Of a DNA stretch of 64,000 nucleotides, positions 9,170 through 19,565 are shown one piece after another. The notes under the pieces were generated by a model. The model made no database searches, was not told the DNA's origin, and was given only the letters and a program-made list of their open reading frames with translations. The position numbers were made by a program, and so were the translations under genes. The stretch comes from JAGDVO01 sp964590075 [NCBI: uncultured Aquificales bacterium]. Lineage in GTDB: Bacteria; Thermosulfidibacterota; Thermosulfidibacteria; Thermosulfidibacterales. Position 1 is the first letter of the stretch; each line of letters opens with the position of its first letter. The stretch spans positions 152,652 through 216,651 of the forward strand of contig CAZPXS010000001.1 of assembly GCA_964590075.1 (NCBI GenBank), written 5' to 3'.

Positions 9170-10963
9170 ATGGCTGAACTTGAGTTCTTTGACGATTTTA
9201 TAGCTGAGGTGACCGAGATTTTAGAAAGCCTTGATCAGGACCTTGTGGAACTCGAATCGAGACCCGATGATCTTGAACTTTTGAACAAGATATTCAGAGC
9301 CGCCCATACTATGAAGGGTACCTCCTCCTTTATGGGCTTCAACCGAATGATGACCGTTACCCATAAGATGGAGGATATCCTTAATCTTCTGAGAAGTGGT
9401 AAGGCTAAGGTAACCCCTGAAGTGATGGATGTGATTTTGGAAGCTGTAGATGTAGTAAAAAGTATAGTCGATTATCTGAGGGAGAACAAAGAGGAACCTA
9501 ATATAGATATTTCATCGATTGTCAGTAAACTTGAGGATACCTATGTTAGATTACAGGCTGGAGAGCCCCTAAAACCTTATGGTGATAAGGATTCCAAGGT
9601 TGAAGAAGTTAGTGAGGATATGGTTATAGGTGGAGAGAAGCCACTTACAAGGGAGGAACTTGAAGCTTTTGAAAGGGAGATAGAGGAACTTCTTAAAAAG
9701 GAGCTTGAGAAGGAAAGAGCTGAGGCGGAAGATAGAGCGAAGGATGAATCGAAAAGGTCTGATGATAAGAAACCAAAGGAAAACACGATAAGAGTTGATG
9801 TTAGCCGTCTCGATAATCTAATGAACCTTGTCGGTGAGCTTGTACTTGGAAGGAATAGACTCTTGAGGATAGTACATCAACTTTACCAGAAGTACGATCA
9901 GGATGAACTTATTCAACAGTTGGTTGAGACTATGGATCAGGTGGACTTTATAACCACGGATCTACAGTTTGCGGTGATGAAGACTAGGATGGTCCCCATA
10001 GGTAGGGTCTTCTCTAGGTTCCCGAGGGTCGTTAGGGATCTTGCAAGGGAACTTAAGAAGGAAGTTAAACTGATCATAGAGGGAGAGGATACAGAACTGG
10101 ATAGAAGTGTGGTTGATGAGATAAACGATCCTCTCGTTCATCTTGTTAGAAACGCTATCGATCATGGTATAGAGTATCCTGAGGAGAGGGAGATAATCGG
10201 TAAACCGAGGGAGGGGCTTTTAAAACTCAGTGCCTATCATGAGGGTAACCATATAGTTATAGTGGTCGAGGATGATGGGCGTGGCATAGATGTGGAGAAG
10301 GTAAAGAAAAAGGCCATAGAGAGGGGATTGATAACTCCGGAAGAGGCAAAGAGGATGACGGAAGCCGATGCTTTAAATCTGATATTTGCTCCCGGTTTTT
10401 CCACTGCCGATAAGGTCTCAAGTGTCAGTGGTCGTGGAGTTGGCATGGATGTTGTTAGAGTTTGCGTTGAAAAACTCAACGGAACAATCGAGATAAAGAG
10501 CGAGAAGGGTAAGGGTACTAAGGTTATCATGAAGATACCGCTTACGCTTGCCATAATCCAGAGCCTTTTGGTTCAGGTTAGTGATGAGATCTATGCTATT
10601 CCGTTAGTTTCTGTTGTGGAGGCTGTAAGGTTAAACGAGGATGATATAAAGACTGTTGAAAATAAAGAAGTTATTGTTCTTAGGGATACGGTTTTACCTC
10701 TTGCCAGATTGAGAAATATCTTCGATATTCCCGGAGAATCCTCAAGAAAACATATGTACGTGGTTGTTATTGCGATTGGAGAGAAGAAGTTTGGTCTTGT
10801 AGTTGATAGACTGATAGGACAGGAAGAGGTTGTCATTAAATCTCTCGGTCCATATCTCGGTTCGGTTGAGGGTATAGCGGGGGCAACTATAATGGGTGAT
10901 GGTAGGGTAACCCTTATCCTTGACGTTGCTGGAATTGTGAATATGTTGGTTCACTCCTACTGA
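9170..10963 (+). CDS. cheA: Chemotaxis histidine kinase CheA
   Basis: A 597-residue kinase. P1 (HPt) has the phosphorylated H46 in AAHTMKGTSS. Residues about 130-205 are a charged, helical linker where a CheY-binding P2 domain would normally lie; I see no clear P2. P3 dimerisation starts at RVDVSRLDNLMNLVGEL. P4 ATPase boxes are HLVRNAIDHGIE, DDGRGID and GRGVGMDVV, and the C-terminal P5 is CheW-like. The core signalling array would be receptor-CheW-CheA beneath the inner membrane. Lack of P2 would imply that P1 docks the regulator directly, as in some short CheA proteins. Confidence 0.95.
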   Translation: MAELEFFDDFIAEVTEILESLDQDLVELESRPDDLELLNKIFRAAHTMKGTSSFMGFNRMMTVTHKMEDILNLLRSGKAKVTPEVMDVILEAVDVVKSIVDYLRENKEEPNIDISSIVSKLEDTYVRLQAGEPLKPYGDKDSKVEEVSEDMVIGGEKPLTREELEAFEREIEELLKKELEKERAEAEDRAKDESKRSDDKKPKENTIRVDVSRLDNLMNLVGELVLGRNRLLRIVHQLYQKYDQDELIQQLVETMDQVDFITTDLQFAVMKTRMVPIGRVFSRFPRVVRDLARELKKEVKLIIEGEDTELDRSVVDEINDPLVHLVRNAIDHGIEYPEEREIIGKPREGLLKLSAYHEGNHIVIVVEDDGRGIDVEKVKKKAIERGLITPEEAKRMTEADALNLIFAPGFSTADKVSSVSGRGVGMDVVRVCVEKLNGTIEIKSEKGKGTKVIMKIPLTLAIIQSLLVQVSDEIYAIPLVSVVEAVRLNEDDIKTVENKEVIVLRDTVLPLARLRNIFDIPGESSRKHMYVVVIAIGEKKFGLVVDRLIGQEEVVIKSLGPYLGSVEGIAGATIMGDGRVTLILDVAGIVNMLVHSY

Positions 10964-10975
10964 TGGGGGGTTATT

Positions 10976-11476
10976 ATGGAATTTATGGATTTCTACAAAA
11001 AACTGAAGAAAGATAAGATAGGACTCGATGTGCAGAGGGAGAGGATCTTTCAGTTTATCTCCTTTAGGCTTGGTAGGGAGGATTATGGTATAGATATGTT
11101 GAGTATAAAGGAGATAATAGATATCCCACCTATTACAAGGGTTCCAAAGGTCCCGTCCTATATTCTTGGAGTTATTAATCTGAGGGGTTATATAGTGCCA
11201 GTTGTAGATTTAAAAATACGTTTTAATATATATGATGTGGGTTATTTCGATGATGTCGAAAAAAAGATCATAGTTTTGGAAGGTGATAGTAAGGATAACC
11301 TTGTGGGTATTCTTGTGGATAGTGTCAAAGAAGTGGTTAATTTACCAGAGAGTCAACTTGAGCCTCCATCCAACTTAATTTCCGGTATAGATAGGGAATT
11401 TATAAGCAAGATAGGTAAGTTGCCTGATGGAAACATTATTATAATACTTGATACATATAAACTTTTGTCACGATAG
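10976..11476 (+). CDS. cheW: Chemotaxis coupling protein CheW
   Basis: A 166-residue protein dominated by one CheW/SH3-like domain. FRLGREDYGIDMLSIKEI, ITRVPKVPSYILGVINLRG and PVVDLKIRF follow the family pattern, including the invariant Asn-Leu-Arg-Gly. It links receptors to CheA. About 25 extra charged residues precede the domain. It starts 12 nt after the cheA stop and 9 nt before the next gene, so translation is probably coupled. Confidence 0.93.
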   Translation: MEFMDFYKKLKKDKIGLDVQRERIFQFISFRLGREDYGIDMLSIKEIIDIPPITRVPKVPSYILGVINLRGYIVPVVDLKIRFNIYDVGYFDDVEKKIIVLEGDSKDNLVGILVDSVKEVVNLPESQLEPPSNLISGIDREFISKIGKLPDGNIIIILDTYKLLSR

Positions 11477-11485
11477 GAGAGAGCT

Positions 11486-13264
11486 ATGGAGAGGCAAGGG
11501 GCTTTGCCCAAGATACTGGAAACTGGTAGGAATGAGTTTGAACTCGTTGAGTTTTGGATAAAAGAGAAGATGCCCGATGGCTCCATCTATACACATATAT
11601 TTGGGCTAAACGTTGCTAAGGTTAGGGAGGTCATATGGCTTCCGGAGGTTATAAAGGTTCCTAACCTACCGAGGGGTATAGAGGGTGTTATAAACGTTAG
11701 AGGCGATGTTTTACCTGTTGTTGATCTATCGAAGGCTATGGGTATAAATGAGCCTCCTCCTGAGGAACTCAATAGTAGAAAGGCTGTTATAGTGACGCAG
11801 TTTTACGGTATAGAGGTTGGTCTTATAGTTCACGAGGCAAAGAGGATAAGGAGGTTTACCTGGGATAAGCTAAAGAGTGTTCCTTCGGCTTTCAGTATGA
11901 AGTTTGGATCAAAGGTTATCGGTGTTATAGAGATAGAGGATGGAAAGTTCTTACTGGTTCTTGATATTGAAAGTCTCTTCGTAGAAATGGGCCTTGTCTC
12001 TGTTAAGGAAGAGACGGAGGTTCAGGTTGAGGAGGATGTGGTAGGTCCTGTAATGGTGGTTGATGATTCTTTCGCCGCAAGGAAGATCATCTGTGATATC
12101 TTAGAGAAGGCTGGTTTTAAGGATCTCATAGTATGTAAGGATGGTTTGGAAGCCTGGGAAACTATAAACAGGATATACAATAACTGTGTCGAAAACAGGA
12201 TAGATATACTCGATAAAGTTTCTCTGGTGATTACCGATCTTGAGATGCCAAACATGGACGGTTACACGCTCACCAAAAAGATAAAAGATCATCCGGCTCT
12301 TAAGAAGATACCGGTTATCATAAACACCAGTCTATCGGGCGAGTTTAACGCCTTAAGGGCGAAGACTGTTAACGCCGATGCCTTCTTGGTTAAGTTCCAT
12401 CCCGATGAGTTGATTGTGCTTGTTAAAAGATTGATAAAGAAAGCGAGGGGCGAAAGGGGTTTAAAGGTGGAGGAGTCCTCTGAGGAGGGTGAGGAGATTA
12501 GCCATCAGGTCGGCTTTGACTCCGAGCATAGGTATGAAGAGACAATCCTTGAGGAGCCTCTAATAGAGGTTGGTGAGGATGAAAAAAGTATCGGTGACGG
12601 TGAGGAGATTAGCCTCGAAAGCAGTGATATAGCTAATCCAAAGGTGGAGGTAGATAGGATGGAGGAAAAAAGGGAGAATAACTTTGATGATATTCTAAGC
12701 GAGATACTGAAAGAGGTCGAATCGGGTAAGATGGGTTCTCAGACTGAGGATACTGCTACCCCAATTTATGAGGTACCAACTGAGAGTGTGTTAAAGAGAA
12801 GTTACGGTGATTTACTAGAGTTACTATCAAAGTTGAAGGGGATGGTTAGAGAAGTCTCACCCGATGATGTGGGAAAGAGTGTAGTTCTTCAATCCCTTAT
12901 AGATGAGATAGAGAAGGAGATTAAAAGAAGGGAAAAGAAGGACGATGGCAAGGTAATAGAGAAGCTATACAAGGTTACCAAGGAATCGGAGGAGCATGGT
13001 ACGAAGTTGATGTCTAAGCTTGAAGGTCTTCTTGATCTTGTACTTGAATGTCAGGGTTTAGTAGAGGAAGCAAAGAGTGATCCCAGTAAACTCGATGTGC
13101 TTTCGGTAAAACTAAGTCTTATGAATGATTTGGTTTTTGAGACGATGAGTGATATGCAGTATCAGGATGTTTTAAGGCAAAAGATCGAGAGAGTAATAGT
13201 TGCTCTCAAGAGACTAAACGATTACCTCAACGAGTGGTTTGGTACGGATTTTATAGGTGAATAG
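11486..13264 (+). CDS. CheV-like coupling protein with receiver domain and CheZ-like C-terminal tail
   Basis: A 592-residue multidomain protein. Residues about 15-165 are a CheW domain ([23 protein letters not shown]). Residues about 185-310 are a receiver ([22 protein letters not shown], switch NTS, FLVKF), together the CheV architecture. An acidic linker of about 150 residues follows. The last about 130 residues are helical and end in [13 protein letters not shown], which places D561 and Q565 in the DxxxQ arrangement used by CheZ and related CheY-P phosphatases. The protein may therefore couple receptors and dephosphorylate CheY. No separate cheZ, cheC or cheX is seen nearby. The CheV part is firm; phosphatase activity is inferred. 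Confidence 0.8.
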   Translation: MERQGALPKILETGRNEFELVEFWIKEKMPDGSIYTHIFGLNVAKVREVIWLPEVIKVPNLPRGIEGVINVRGDVLPVVDLSKAMGINEPPPEELNSRKAVIVTQFYGIEVGLIVHEAKRIRRFTWDKLKSVPSAFSMKFGSKVIGVIEIEDGKFLLVLDIESLFVEMGLVSVKEETEVQVEEDVVGPVMVVDDSFAARKIICDILEKAGFKDLIVCKDGLEAWETINRIYNNCVENRIDILDKVSLVITDLEMPNMDGYTLTKKIKDHPALKKIPVIINTSLSGEFNALRAKTVNADAFLVKFHPDELIVLVKRLIKKARGERGLKVEESSEEGEEISHQVGFDSEHRYEETILEEPLIEVGEDEKSIGDGEEISLESSDIANPKVEVDRMEEKRENNFDDILSEILKEVESGKMGSQTEDTATPIYEVPTESVLKRSYGDLLELLSKLKGMVREVSPDDVGKSVVLQSLIDEIEKEIKRREKKDDGKVIEKLYKVTKESEEHGTKLMSKLEGLLDLVLECQGLVEEAKSDPSKLDVLSVKLSLMNDLVFETMSDMQYQDVLRQKIERVIVALKRLNDYLNEWFGTDFIGE

Positions 13265-13274
13265 GAGGTTAAAC

Positions 13275-15392
13275 ATGAAGGAAGAAAGGGGAGTATTTGC
13301 GAGAAAGATGGTAATAATGTTTCTTATAATGAGTGGTGTTATTTCTGTAATATCTGCCCCCTTTGTTGTTATGCTAATTGCTCTTCTATCTTACTTTGAG
13401 GCTTTTAAAAGGATTCTGACAGTTCCCAATTTTGCTCTTTTTGTGTTTTATTCTTTGATAACGATTGGTGTTTTTGAAATTGCCAAGAGAGATTACAGAA
13501 ATATCGCTTATGTAGTCCGCTATCTCTTTGTTTCCTGGTTCTTGTATTCTATGATAGCTGGTTTCATTTATGTTTTTATGTCTGCTAAGGACGTTTTTAA
13601 TGACCTAGGTAAGTTTGAACAGATTTTTGTAGCTTTATCGATAGGGTTGATCATATTTTTCGCAGGTTATCTATCTGTTCCATATGTTACTAAAAAAATA
13701 TGGGAATGTGTGGGTTCAAAAGTGGGATATGTTGGTAGGATTGTTCCTCTCGATGTAAAGATTATATTTGCCGTTGCATTTACCGGATTAGCAAGCTCTT
13801 TATTACTAAATGTCTTTTATCTACACTCTTTGAGTGAAGTGACGGAAGATACGATTCTATCTGATAGAAAGGATCTTATAAGATCGGTAGTTGAGACTAC
13901 CCATGGTGTTGTAAGTAGATACTATGAGATGGCAAAGGCTGGTTTGATAAGTGAGGATAAGGCGAAAGATTTAGCCTTAGAGGCAATAAGGGGGATGAGG
14001 TACGGAAAACACGATTACGTTTGGGTAAATACTATAGATGGTGTGATGTTAGCCCATCCCAAGAAGGAGCTTGAAGGAAAGAATGTCTGGGATGTGAAGG
14101 ATCCTAAGGGTAAGTATCTATTTAGAGAATTTACGAAGGTTTGTAAGGAAAAGGGTGAAGGTTATGTTGATTATATGTGGCCGTTACCTAATGGTACGGA
14201 ACCCGTTGATAAACTTTCCTATGTTAAACTATTCGAGCCCTGGAACTGGGTAATAGGTAGTGGTGTATATATAAACGATGTTAGGCAGATAGCTGAGAAT
14301 GTGAAGAATACATATTTTAAAGAGAGAGAAATTAAGGTTGCTATTTTGGTAATGATACTAGTGATATTCTCACTTGGAATTGCTCTCTCTATTTCAAAGG
14401 ATATAACCACGAACCTCATTAAATTAGGGCCTACACTTGAAAAGGTTGCGGAGGGTGATCTTACGGTTGGCGTTGTTGTAAAAACTCATGATGAGGTGGG
14501 AAGGATAGTAGCGAGCGTTAGAGATATGATAGAGCATCTTAGAGCTCTTGTATCCGAGATAGTAGAGAGCGTTAGCTCTGTCACATCAAGTAGTACCCAG
14601 GTTTCCGCTGGAACCGATGAGATAGCGAGAACCGTGCTTACCGTTAAGGATAATGCGACAAGGGTGGTAAGTGCCATTGAAGAGATAGCAAAGACGATGG
14701 AACACTTAAGTTCCATTATAAATGGGGTTTATAGGTTTAGTATAGATGTGGAAGGGATAGTTGGAAGGAGTAAGGAGGAGTTCCATGAGGCTGCGAACTG
14801 GTTGAAGGATGTGATGACGGAAAAACTCAAAGGGATAGTGGGGGAGATGGAAAGATTATACGTTGTTGTTAACGATATAAGGAGAGTGGTAGATTTTATA
14901 GTGAACATCGCTGATCAAACGAATCTACTGGCACTAAATGCTGCGATTGAGGCTGCGAGGGCCGGAGAGCACGGTAAAGGTTTTGCGGTTGTTGCCGATG
15001 AGGTGAGAAAGCTTGCGGAGGAGACTATGAGAGCAACTAAGGAGATAGAGGATACTACCGAGAACATAGAAAAACTCGTCTCTAGTTTTGCGGAATTGAT
15101 ATCCGAATACTCCTATGAAACGGAGAGTAACGTTGAGAAACTCATAGACAGACTATCCCAGTTTGATAAGATAATAGAAGGATCGAGCGAACTAAAGCTT
15201 AGATTACAAGAGGTGGATAAAATGGCGAATGAACAGAGGGTTGCTATAGAGGATGCGACAAAGGGTGTTATGGAGATAGAGAACGCTCTTGTTGAAATAT
15301 CGAGGGGTATCGAGGAGATATCACTTGCCATGGGCGAGATTGCAAGCAGAATGGCTAACCTTAAAGAAAAGGTCTCAAAGTTTAAGGTATAG
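13275..15392 (+). CDS. Methyl-accepting chemotaxis protein: five N-terminal membrane helices, Cache sensor, HAMP, signalling domain
   Basis: A 705-residue receptor of unusual layout. Five hydrophobic helices lie at roughly residues 6-30, 38-57, 64-90, 102-126 and 148-169. An extracytoplasmic single Cache (sCache_2-like) domain follows, with [15 protein letters not shown] and [12 protein letters not shown] sixth helix (about 343-365), HAMP and a coiled coil with tip [21 protein letters not shown] complete it. Ordinary Cache receptors have only one helix before the sensor. ATG 13275 is preceded by AGGAGG with six-base spacing; a frame open to 13257 is not favoured. The ligand is unknown; sCache receptors often bind small organic acids. 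Confidence 0.87.
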   Translation: MKEERGVFARKMVIMFLIMSGVISVISAPFVVMLIALLSYFEAFKRILTVPNFALFVFYSLITIGVFEIAKRDYRNIAYVVRYLFVSWFLYSMIAGFIYVFMSAKDVFNDLGKFEQIFVALSIGLIIFFAGYLSVPYVTKKIWECVGSKVGYVGRIVPLDVKIIFAVAFTGLASSLLLNVFYLHSLSEVTEDTILSDRKDLIRSVVETTHGVVSRYYEMAKAGLISEDKAKDLALEAIRGMRYGKHDYVWVNTIDGVMLAHPKKELEGKNVWDVKDPKGKYLFREFTKVCKEKGEGYVDYMWPLPNGTEPVDKLSYVKLFEPWNWVIGSGVYINDVRQIAENVKNTYFKEREIKVAILVMILVIFSLGIALSISKDITTNLIKLGPTLEKVAEGDLTVGVVVKTHDEVGRIVASVRDMIEHLRALVSEIVESVSSVTSSSTQVSAGTDEIARTVLTVKDNATRVVSAIEEIAKTMEHLSSIINGVYRFSIDVEGIVGRSKEEFHEAANWLKDVMTEKLKGIVGEMERLYVVVNDIRRVVDFIVNIADQTNLLALNAAIEAARAGEHGKGFAVVADEVRKLAEETMRATKEIEDTTENIEKLVSSFAELISEYSYETESNVEKLIDRLSQFDKIIEGSSELKLRLQEVDKMANEQRVAIEDATKGVMEIENALVEISRGIEEISLAMGEIASRMANLKEKVSKFKV
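14916..15022 (+). repeat. Receptor hairpin-tip repeat, copy 2
   Basis: A 107-nt partner of the segment at 8292-8398 with 6 differences by eye, mostly at third codon positions. The close match at synonymous sites suggests recent gene conversion between receptor genes rather than protein-level constraint alone. Confidence 0.7.
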
Positions 15393-15403
15393 GGGGTATC
15401 GGT

Positions 15404-16459
15404 ATGGGTGAGAAGGAGTGCGTTGAGTTACTATCAAGGTTGATAAGGTCCGTAACCATACTATTTGAGAGGGCCGATGCAAATACTGTTTACAAGGTTA
15501 TAGCGGATATAATTAAGGATGTACTTGATTTTGATAGGGTAAATGTTCTTATCTTTAATCCGGCAACCGGTATGCTCGAGGCTGTGGAATCAAGGGGAAA
15601 CGAGGAACCCGTAAACCTGATAAAGGTTCCTGCCGATAGTAGGGGAGGAATAATTTACAAAGCCTTTAGCGAGAAGAAGCTCTACCATGTGAAGGACGCT
15701 ACCCAGTATTTCCCTGATGAGTGGAAGATCCAGCCTCCCTATAATCAGATAAAGTCCATAAGATCCAGATCTTTCGTCTTAGCTCCTATAGTGGTGGAGG
15801 GTAAACCCAAGGGTGTTATCGGGGTTGATAATAAACTGAGAAGAAAGCCCATAAGTGACGAGGAAGCCTTTGCGGTTGAAATGGTAGCAAAGATGGCATC
15901 CGTAGCTTTAGAGAGAATAGCTCTTGAAGAGGCAGTGAGGACGAAGGAGGAGAAGTACAGGAAGTTGAAGGAGAGAGTTGAAGAGAAGAAATCGGAGTTT
16001 GAGGGGAAATTTGAAGGTATCAGGGATAATACAAGGGTTCTACTTGATAAGGTTAAAAAACTCCTTGATTTTATGGATGGGATTGAGGATGATCTTGCCA
16101 AACTGAAGGATAGATTCGAGAAACTCAGTGAATACACAAAACAGATAGATTTTGTTATGAAATCTATAAAGGACGTTGCCGATAAAACGAATCTACTGGC
16201 ACTAAATGCTGCAATTGAGGCTGCGAGAGCCGGGGAGCACGGTAGGGGTTTTACTGTTGTTGCCGATGAGGTGAGGAAACTTGCCCAGAAGAATAGGAAG
16301 GATTCACAGGAGATAGGAGAAGCTCTTAAGAACATAAAGAAGAGTACGGAGGAACTTGTTAGTTACCTCGAGCAGTTAGAGAGAAGGATAAAGGAGAGGA
16401 GGGAACTAAAGAGCGATCTCGATAGGGCAAAGTCTACACTTGGGGAACTTCTTTCCTAA
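15404..16459 (+). CDS. Soluble GAF-domain chemoreceptor with short signalling domain
   Basis: A 351-residue protein without a membrane helix or HAMP. Residues about 10-175 form a GAF domain ([21 protein letters not shown], then [20 protein letters not shown]), a cytoplasmic ligand or redox sensor. Residues about 185-345 are coiled coil with the receptor tip [21 protein letters not shown]. The signalling helices are much shorter than those of the other two receptors, so it may form a cytoplasmic array or join by the tip only. It is the last gene of the rightward block; only 64 nt separate it from the convergent dxr, and I see no convincing terminator hairpin there. Confidence 0.82.
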   Translation: MGEKECVELLSRLIRSVTILFERADANTVYKVIADIIKDVLDFDRVNVLIFNPATGMLEAVESRGNEEPVNLIKVPADSRGGIIYKAFSEKKLYHVKDATQYFPDEWKIQPPYNQIKSIRSRSFVLAPIVVEGKPKGVIGVDNKLRRKPISDEEAFAVEMVAKMASVALERIALEEAVRTKEEKYRKLKERVEEKKSEFEGKFEGIRDNTRVLLDKVKKLLDFMDGIEDDLAKLKDRFEKLSEYTKQIDFVMKSIKDVADKTNLLALNAAIEAARAGEHGRGFTVVADEVRKLAQKNRKDSQEIGEALKNIKKSTEELVSYLEQLERRIKERRELKSDLDRAKSTLGELLS

Positions 16460-16523
16460 TTAGGGATAGGATCTCTTCATAGGGTAGTGGTTTGTAGAAT
16501 ATTAAAGGTATAGATGAAAAAAC

Positions 16524-17660
16524 TTATAATTTTTGAAGTAGATGAGTGGTTAATTCTTTCACGGTATTTGTGTACTCTAAAACATCCCCTATCTCTCTTA
16601 TTTCCCGGTATGGTAAGGTTTCTATAACGGAGGACACGATTCTTTCTATCTGGGTGAATTTTATTCTACCTGAGAGAAAAGCCTTTACCGCTAGTTCATT
16701 AGCAGTATTTAACCCTATGAACAGGTGATCCTTCTCTTCTGTTAAGATTTCCCTTGCTAGTTTTAAGAGAGGGAATCTCCTATAGTCTGGTGGTTGAAAA
16801 CTGATATTAAAGGGAATAGTGAAGTTCAAACTTAAGTTTTCAAGCTTCAACCTTTCGGGATAGGAGAGGGCAAAGGCTATAGGAATCCTCATATCCGATA
16901 GCCCCATCTGGGCTATTATAGCCCCATCTTTAAACTCCACCATGGAATGTACTATTCCTTCCCTGTGGATTACCACATCTATCTGTTCAGCTCTAAGATC
17001 GAAGAGAAAGTAGGCTTCTATCATCTCGAGCCCCTTGTTCATCATGGTAGCGGAATCTATAGTTATCTTCTTACCCATCCTCCATATGGGATGTTTAAGA
17101 GCATCCTCCACCGTGACTTTATCAAGCTCATCCAGAGGGGTATCTAAAAAGGGTCCTCCACTTGCTGTGAGAATGACTTTTCTAAGCGATTTCCTGTCCT
17201 GTCCCATTATACACTGGTATATGGCGGAGTGTTCACTATCAATGGGAATTATCTCCGCCCCACTTTTTTTCGCAGTATCTACTATTATCCTTCCAGCTGA
17301 TACTATACTTTCCTTGTTGGCTAAGGCTACTCTTTTACCCTTCTTAACCGCCCTGTAGGTTGGAAGGATCCCATCTATGCCTGATAGGGCGATCACGAAT
17401 ATATCGGCATCCACCTCCTCTACCAACCTCTCGTTACAGTTAGTCCCCTCTATTATCTTGAATGGCCCCTTTATGTCTATAGGGTTAACCGTTGCTACGA
17501 ATTCTGGCTTAAACTCCTCTACTATCCACTTTATCAATCCGGGATTGCTACCGGTTGAACTTATACCCTTTAGATAGAATTTATCCCTGTGTTCTCTTAT
17601 AACGTCTAGGGTGTTTTTACCTATCGAACCTGTTGCTCCGAGAAGAACAACACTCTTCAT
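16524..17660 (-). CDS. dxr: 1-deoxy-D-xylulose 5-phosphate reductoisomerase
   Basis: A 378-residue enzyme that makes 2-C-methyl-D-erythritol 4-phosphate from DXP with NADPH, the second step of the MEP isoprenoid pathway; ispE of the same pathway lies at 60.7 kb. The N-terminal nucleotide-binding motif LLGATGSIGKNTLDVI, the ANKESIVSAG segment, the metal site IPIDSEHSAIYQ and MNKGLEMIEA are clear. The length is typical. It starts 3 nt after the cdsA stop, so the two are translationally coupled in a leuB-cdsA-dxr unit. Confidence 0.95.
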   Translation of the reverse strand: MKSVVLLGATGSIGKNTLDVIREHRDKFYLKGISSTGSNPGLIKWIVEEFKPEFVATVNPIDIKGPFKIIEGTNCNERLVEEVDADIFVIALSGIDGILPTYRAVKKGKRVALANKESIVSAGRIIVDTAKKSGAEIIPIDSEHSAIYQCIMGQDRKSLRKVILTASGGPFLDTPLDELDKVTVEDALKHPIWRMGKKITIDSATMMNKGLEMIEAYFLFDLRAEQIDVVIHREGIVHSMVEFKDGAIIAQMGLSDMRIPIAFALSYPERLKLENLSLNFTIPFNISFQPPDYRRFPLLKLAREILTEEKDHLFIGLNTANELAVKAFLSGRIKFTQIERIVSSVIETLPYREIREIGDVLEYTNTVKELTTHLLQKL

Positions 17661-17663
17661 TCT

Positions 17664-18455
17664 TTATATCAGAAATAGTAGACTGAGGGGGATTGCGAAA
17701 AGTAGGCTATCGATCCTATCGAGTACTCCTCCGTGGCCAGGAAAGAACCTACCGGAGTCTTTTTTACCTGCCCTTCTTTTTACAGCCGACTCAAAGAGAT
17801 CCCCTATTTGACCAGCTACACTTATGGTAAGGGAGAAGGTTATAGCAACCGGTAAACTCCGGGCACATATTAATAGGTGCGAAAGTGTACCTAGTACGAT
17901 AGCGCCGATTGTACCTATAATGGCACCTTCTATCGTCTTTTTGGGACTAACCGGGTGTAACCTTCTCTTACCGAATAGGATGCCTCCAAAGTAGGCGAAA
18001 GTATCGGTTGCCCAAACTGTTATTAGAGTTACAAAAATTATGGCTATATTTCCGGTATTCTTTAGATATAAACCGGCTAATAAAGGTGTAACTACCCATA
18101 GATTGATAATAGCGTAGTTTCTGATACTACCGAAATCAAAGTCAAGTATTCCATGTTCCCTTGAGTTTACGATCTGAATCGCCGTGGATACTATAAAGCC
18201 CAGGAAGATGATAGCAAGAACATACCCGTAAAGCTCTTTATAGGCTAGAAATATATTCACAAGAAAGGTTGGTACTATTACGGGGAGGATAGATCTAGCT
18301 GAAAATAACTCTATAGCCTCATATATGGCTACTATCCCTATTAGTGCCACTATGAGATAAAATAGGGTTCTGTCCTTCATTATGAGACTCAGAAAGACAA
18401 CTACTATTCCAACTACCGCGGTTATAACTCTCCTTGTAAGTTCAGATCTTTCCAA
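17664..18455 (-). CDS. cdsA: Phosphatidate cytidylyltransferase (CDP-diglyceride synthase)
   Basis: A 263-residue integral membrane enzyme with about seven or eight hydrophobic helices. It converts phosphatidic acid and CTP to CDP-diacylglycerol for phospholipid synthesis. The C-terminal family signature is present: GQIGDLFESAVKRRAGKKDSG followed by FFPGHGGVLDRIDSLLF. The start codon is TTG at 18455-18453, immediately next to the leuB stop, with GAGAGGA a few bases upstream. cdsA-dxr is a common bacterial pairing; leuB upstream is less usual. Confidence 0.94.
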   Translation of the reverse strand: MERSELTRRVITAVVGIVVVFLSLIMKDRTLFYLIVALIGIVAIYEAIELFSARSILPVIVPTFLVNIFLAYKELYGYVLAIIFLGFIVSTAIQIVNSREHGILDFDFGSIRNYAIINLWVVTPLLAGLYLKNTGNIAIIFVTLITVWATDTFAYFGGILFGKRRLHPVSPKKTIEGAIIGTIGAIVLGTLSHLLICARSLPVAITFSLTISVAGQIGDLFESAVKRRAGKKDSGRFFPGHGGVLDRIDSLLFAIPLSLLFLI

Positions 18456-19535
18456 CTATATCCTCTCTACTATTAGGTTCCCGATTTCTCTTGTACCAAC
18501 TATTCTTACACCTTCTCTATTACCTGCTATATCCTGGGTTCTATAGCCTTCTTTAAGTACGGCTCTTACCGCCTTTTCTATAGCATCCGCTATGTCCTCC
18601 CTTTTTGCGGTGTATCTGAATAGCAGGGCCGTGGATAGGATCATGGCCATCGGGTTAGCTATGCCCTTTCCCGCTATGTCTGGAGCGGATCCATGTACAG
18701 GTTCGTAGAGAGCCTTTCTCTCTCCCAGGCTTGCACTTGCAAGCATCCCTATGGATCCTGTTAGCATTGCGGCCTCATCCGATAGTATGTCTCCAAACAT
18801 ATTTCCAGTTACTATCACGTCAAACTGATGGGGATTCCTTATGAGTTGCATGGATGCGTTATCCACATACATATGTTTCACGCTAACATCGGGATAATCC
18901 TTGGCTACTTTATTTACAACCTCTCTCCATAGGACGCTACTTGCAAGTACATTGGCCTTATCAACACTAACGATCTCTTTTCTTCTATTTTTTGCTATTT
19001 CAAAAGCGAGTTTCGCGATCCTCTCTACCTCCCAGTCATAATAGACCATCGTATCAAGTCCCTTCTTTTTCCCATCTTCCTCAAAGATACCTTTAGGTTG
19101 TCCAAAATAGGCATCTCCGGTTAACTCCCTCACTATGAGTATATCAAAACCATTTTCCCCAAGAACCTCCCTCTTTAAAGGAGAGGCATCTATCAGTTCG
19201 GGAAATACAACGATAGGTCTTAGATTAGCAAATAGATCGTACCTCTTCCTAAGTGGTAATAGGGCGGCTCTTTCAGGTTGAGCCTCTGGAGGTAAACTCT
19301 CCCACTTCGGGCCACCTATCGCACCAAGTAGAATAGCATCCGCCCAGTCACAGATCTCTCTGGTCTCCTCAGGAAAGGCATGCCCCTTCTCGTCTATCGC
19401 TATTCCACCTATCAATGCCTCTTTTATCTCCATTTCTATTTGGAACTTACTCTTCACTTTGTCTATCACTTTGAGAGCCTCTTCCATTATCTCTGGTCCT
19501 ATCCCGTCACCCGCGAGAATAGCTACCTTTAGCAT
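18456..19535 (-). CDS. leuB: 3-isopropylmalate dehydrogenase
   Basis: A 359-residue NAD-dependent beta-decarboxylating dehydrogenase of leucine synthesis. It has the N-terminal AGDGIGPEIM, the substrate-binding LRKRYDLFANLRP and RELTGDAYFG, the metal-binding NMFGDILSDEAAMLTGS, and the NAD-site EPVHGSAPDIAGKG found in LeuB rather than isocitrate dehydrogenase. AGGAGG precedes ATG 19535. It sits 8 kb from leuA-leuC-leuD and leads the cdsA-dxr unit, so leucine genes are split in this genome. Confidence 0.94.
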   Translation of the reverse strand: MLKVAILAGDGIGPEIMEEALKVIDKVKSKFQIEMEIKEALIGGIAIDEKGHAFPEETREICDWADAILLGAIGGPKWESLPPEAQPERAALLPLRKRYDLFANLRPIVVFPELIDASPLKREVLGENGFDILIVRELTGDAYFGQPKGIFEEDGKKKGLDTMVYYDWEVERIAKLAFEIAKNRRKEIVSVDKANVLASSVLWREVVNKVAKDYPDVSVKHMYVDNASMQLIRNPHQFDVIVTGNMFGDILSDEAAMLTGSIGMLASASLGERKALYEPVHGSAPDIAGKGIANPMAMILSTALLFRYTAKREDIADAIEKAVRAVLKEGYRTQDIAGNREGVRIVGTREIGNLIVERI

Positions 19536-19565
19536 ATATTGTTCCTCCTATTTCAATTTTAGATT

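Noticed and set aside
15745-16335. 196-codon open frame on the minus strand
   Set aside because: It is a Ser/Leu/Phe-rich shadow of the charged coiled coil of the GAF receptor gene; no ribosome site or family motif.
16460-16523. Possible terminator between the GAF receptor and dxr
   Set aside because: No stable hairpin with a T-run could be found; only weak inverted repeats.
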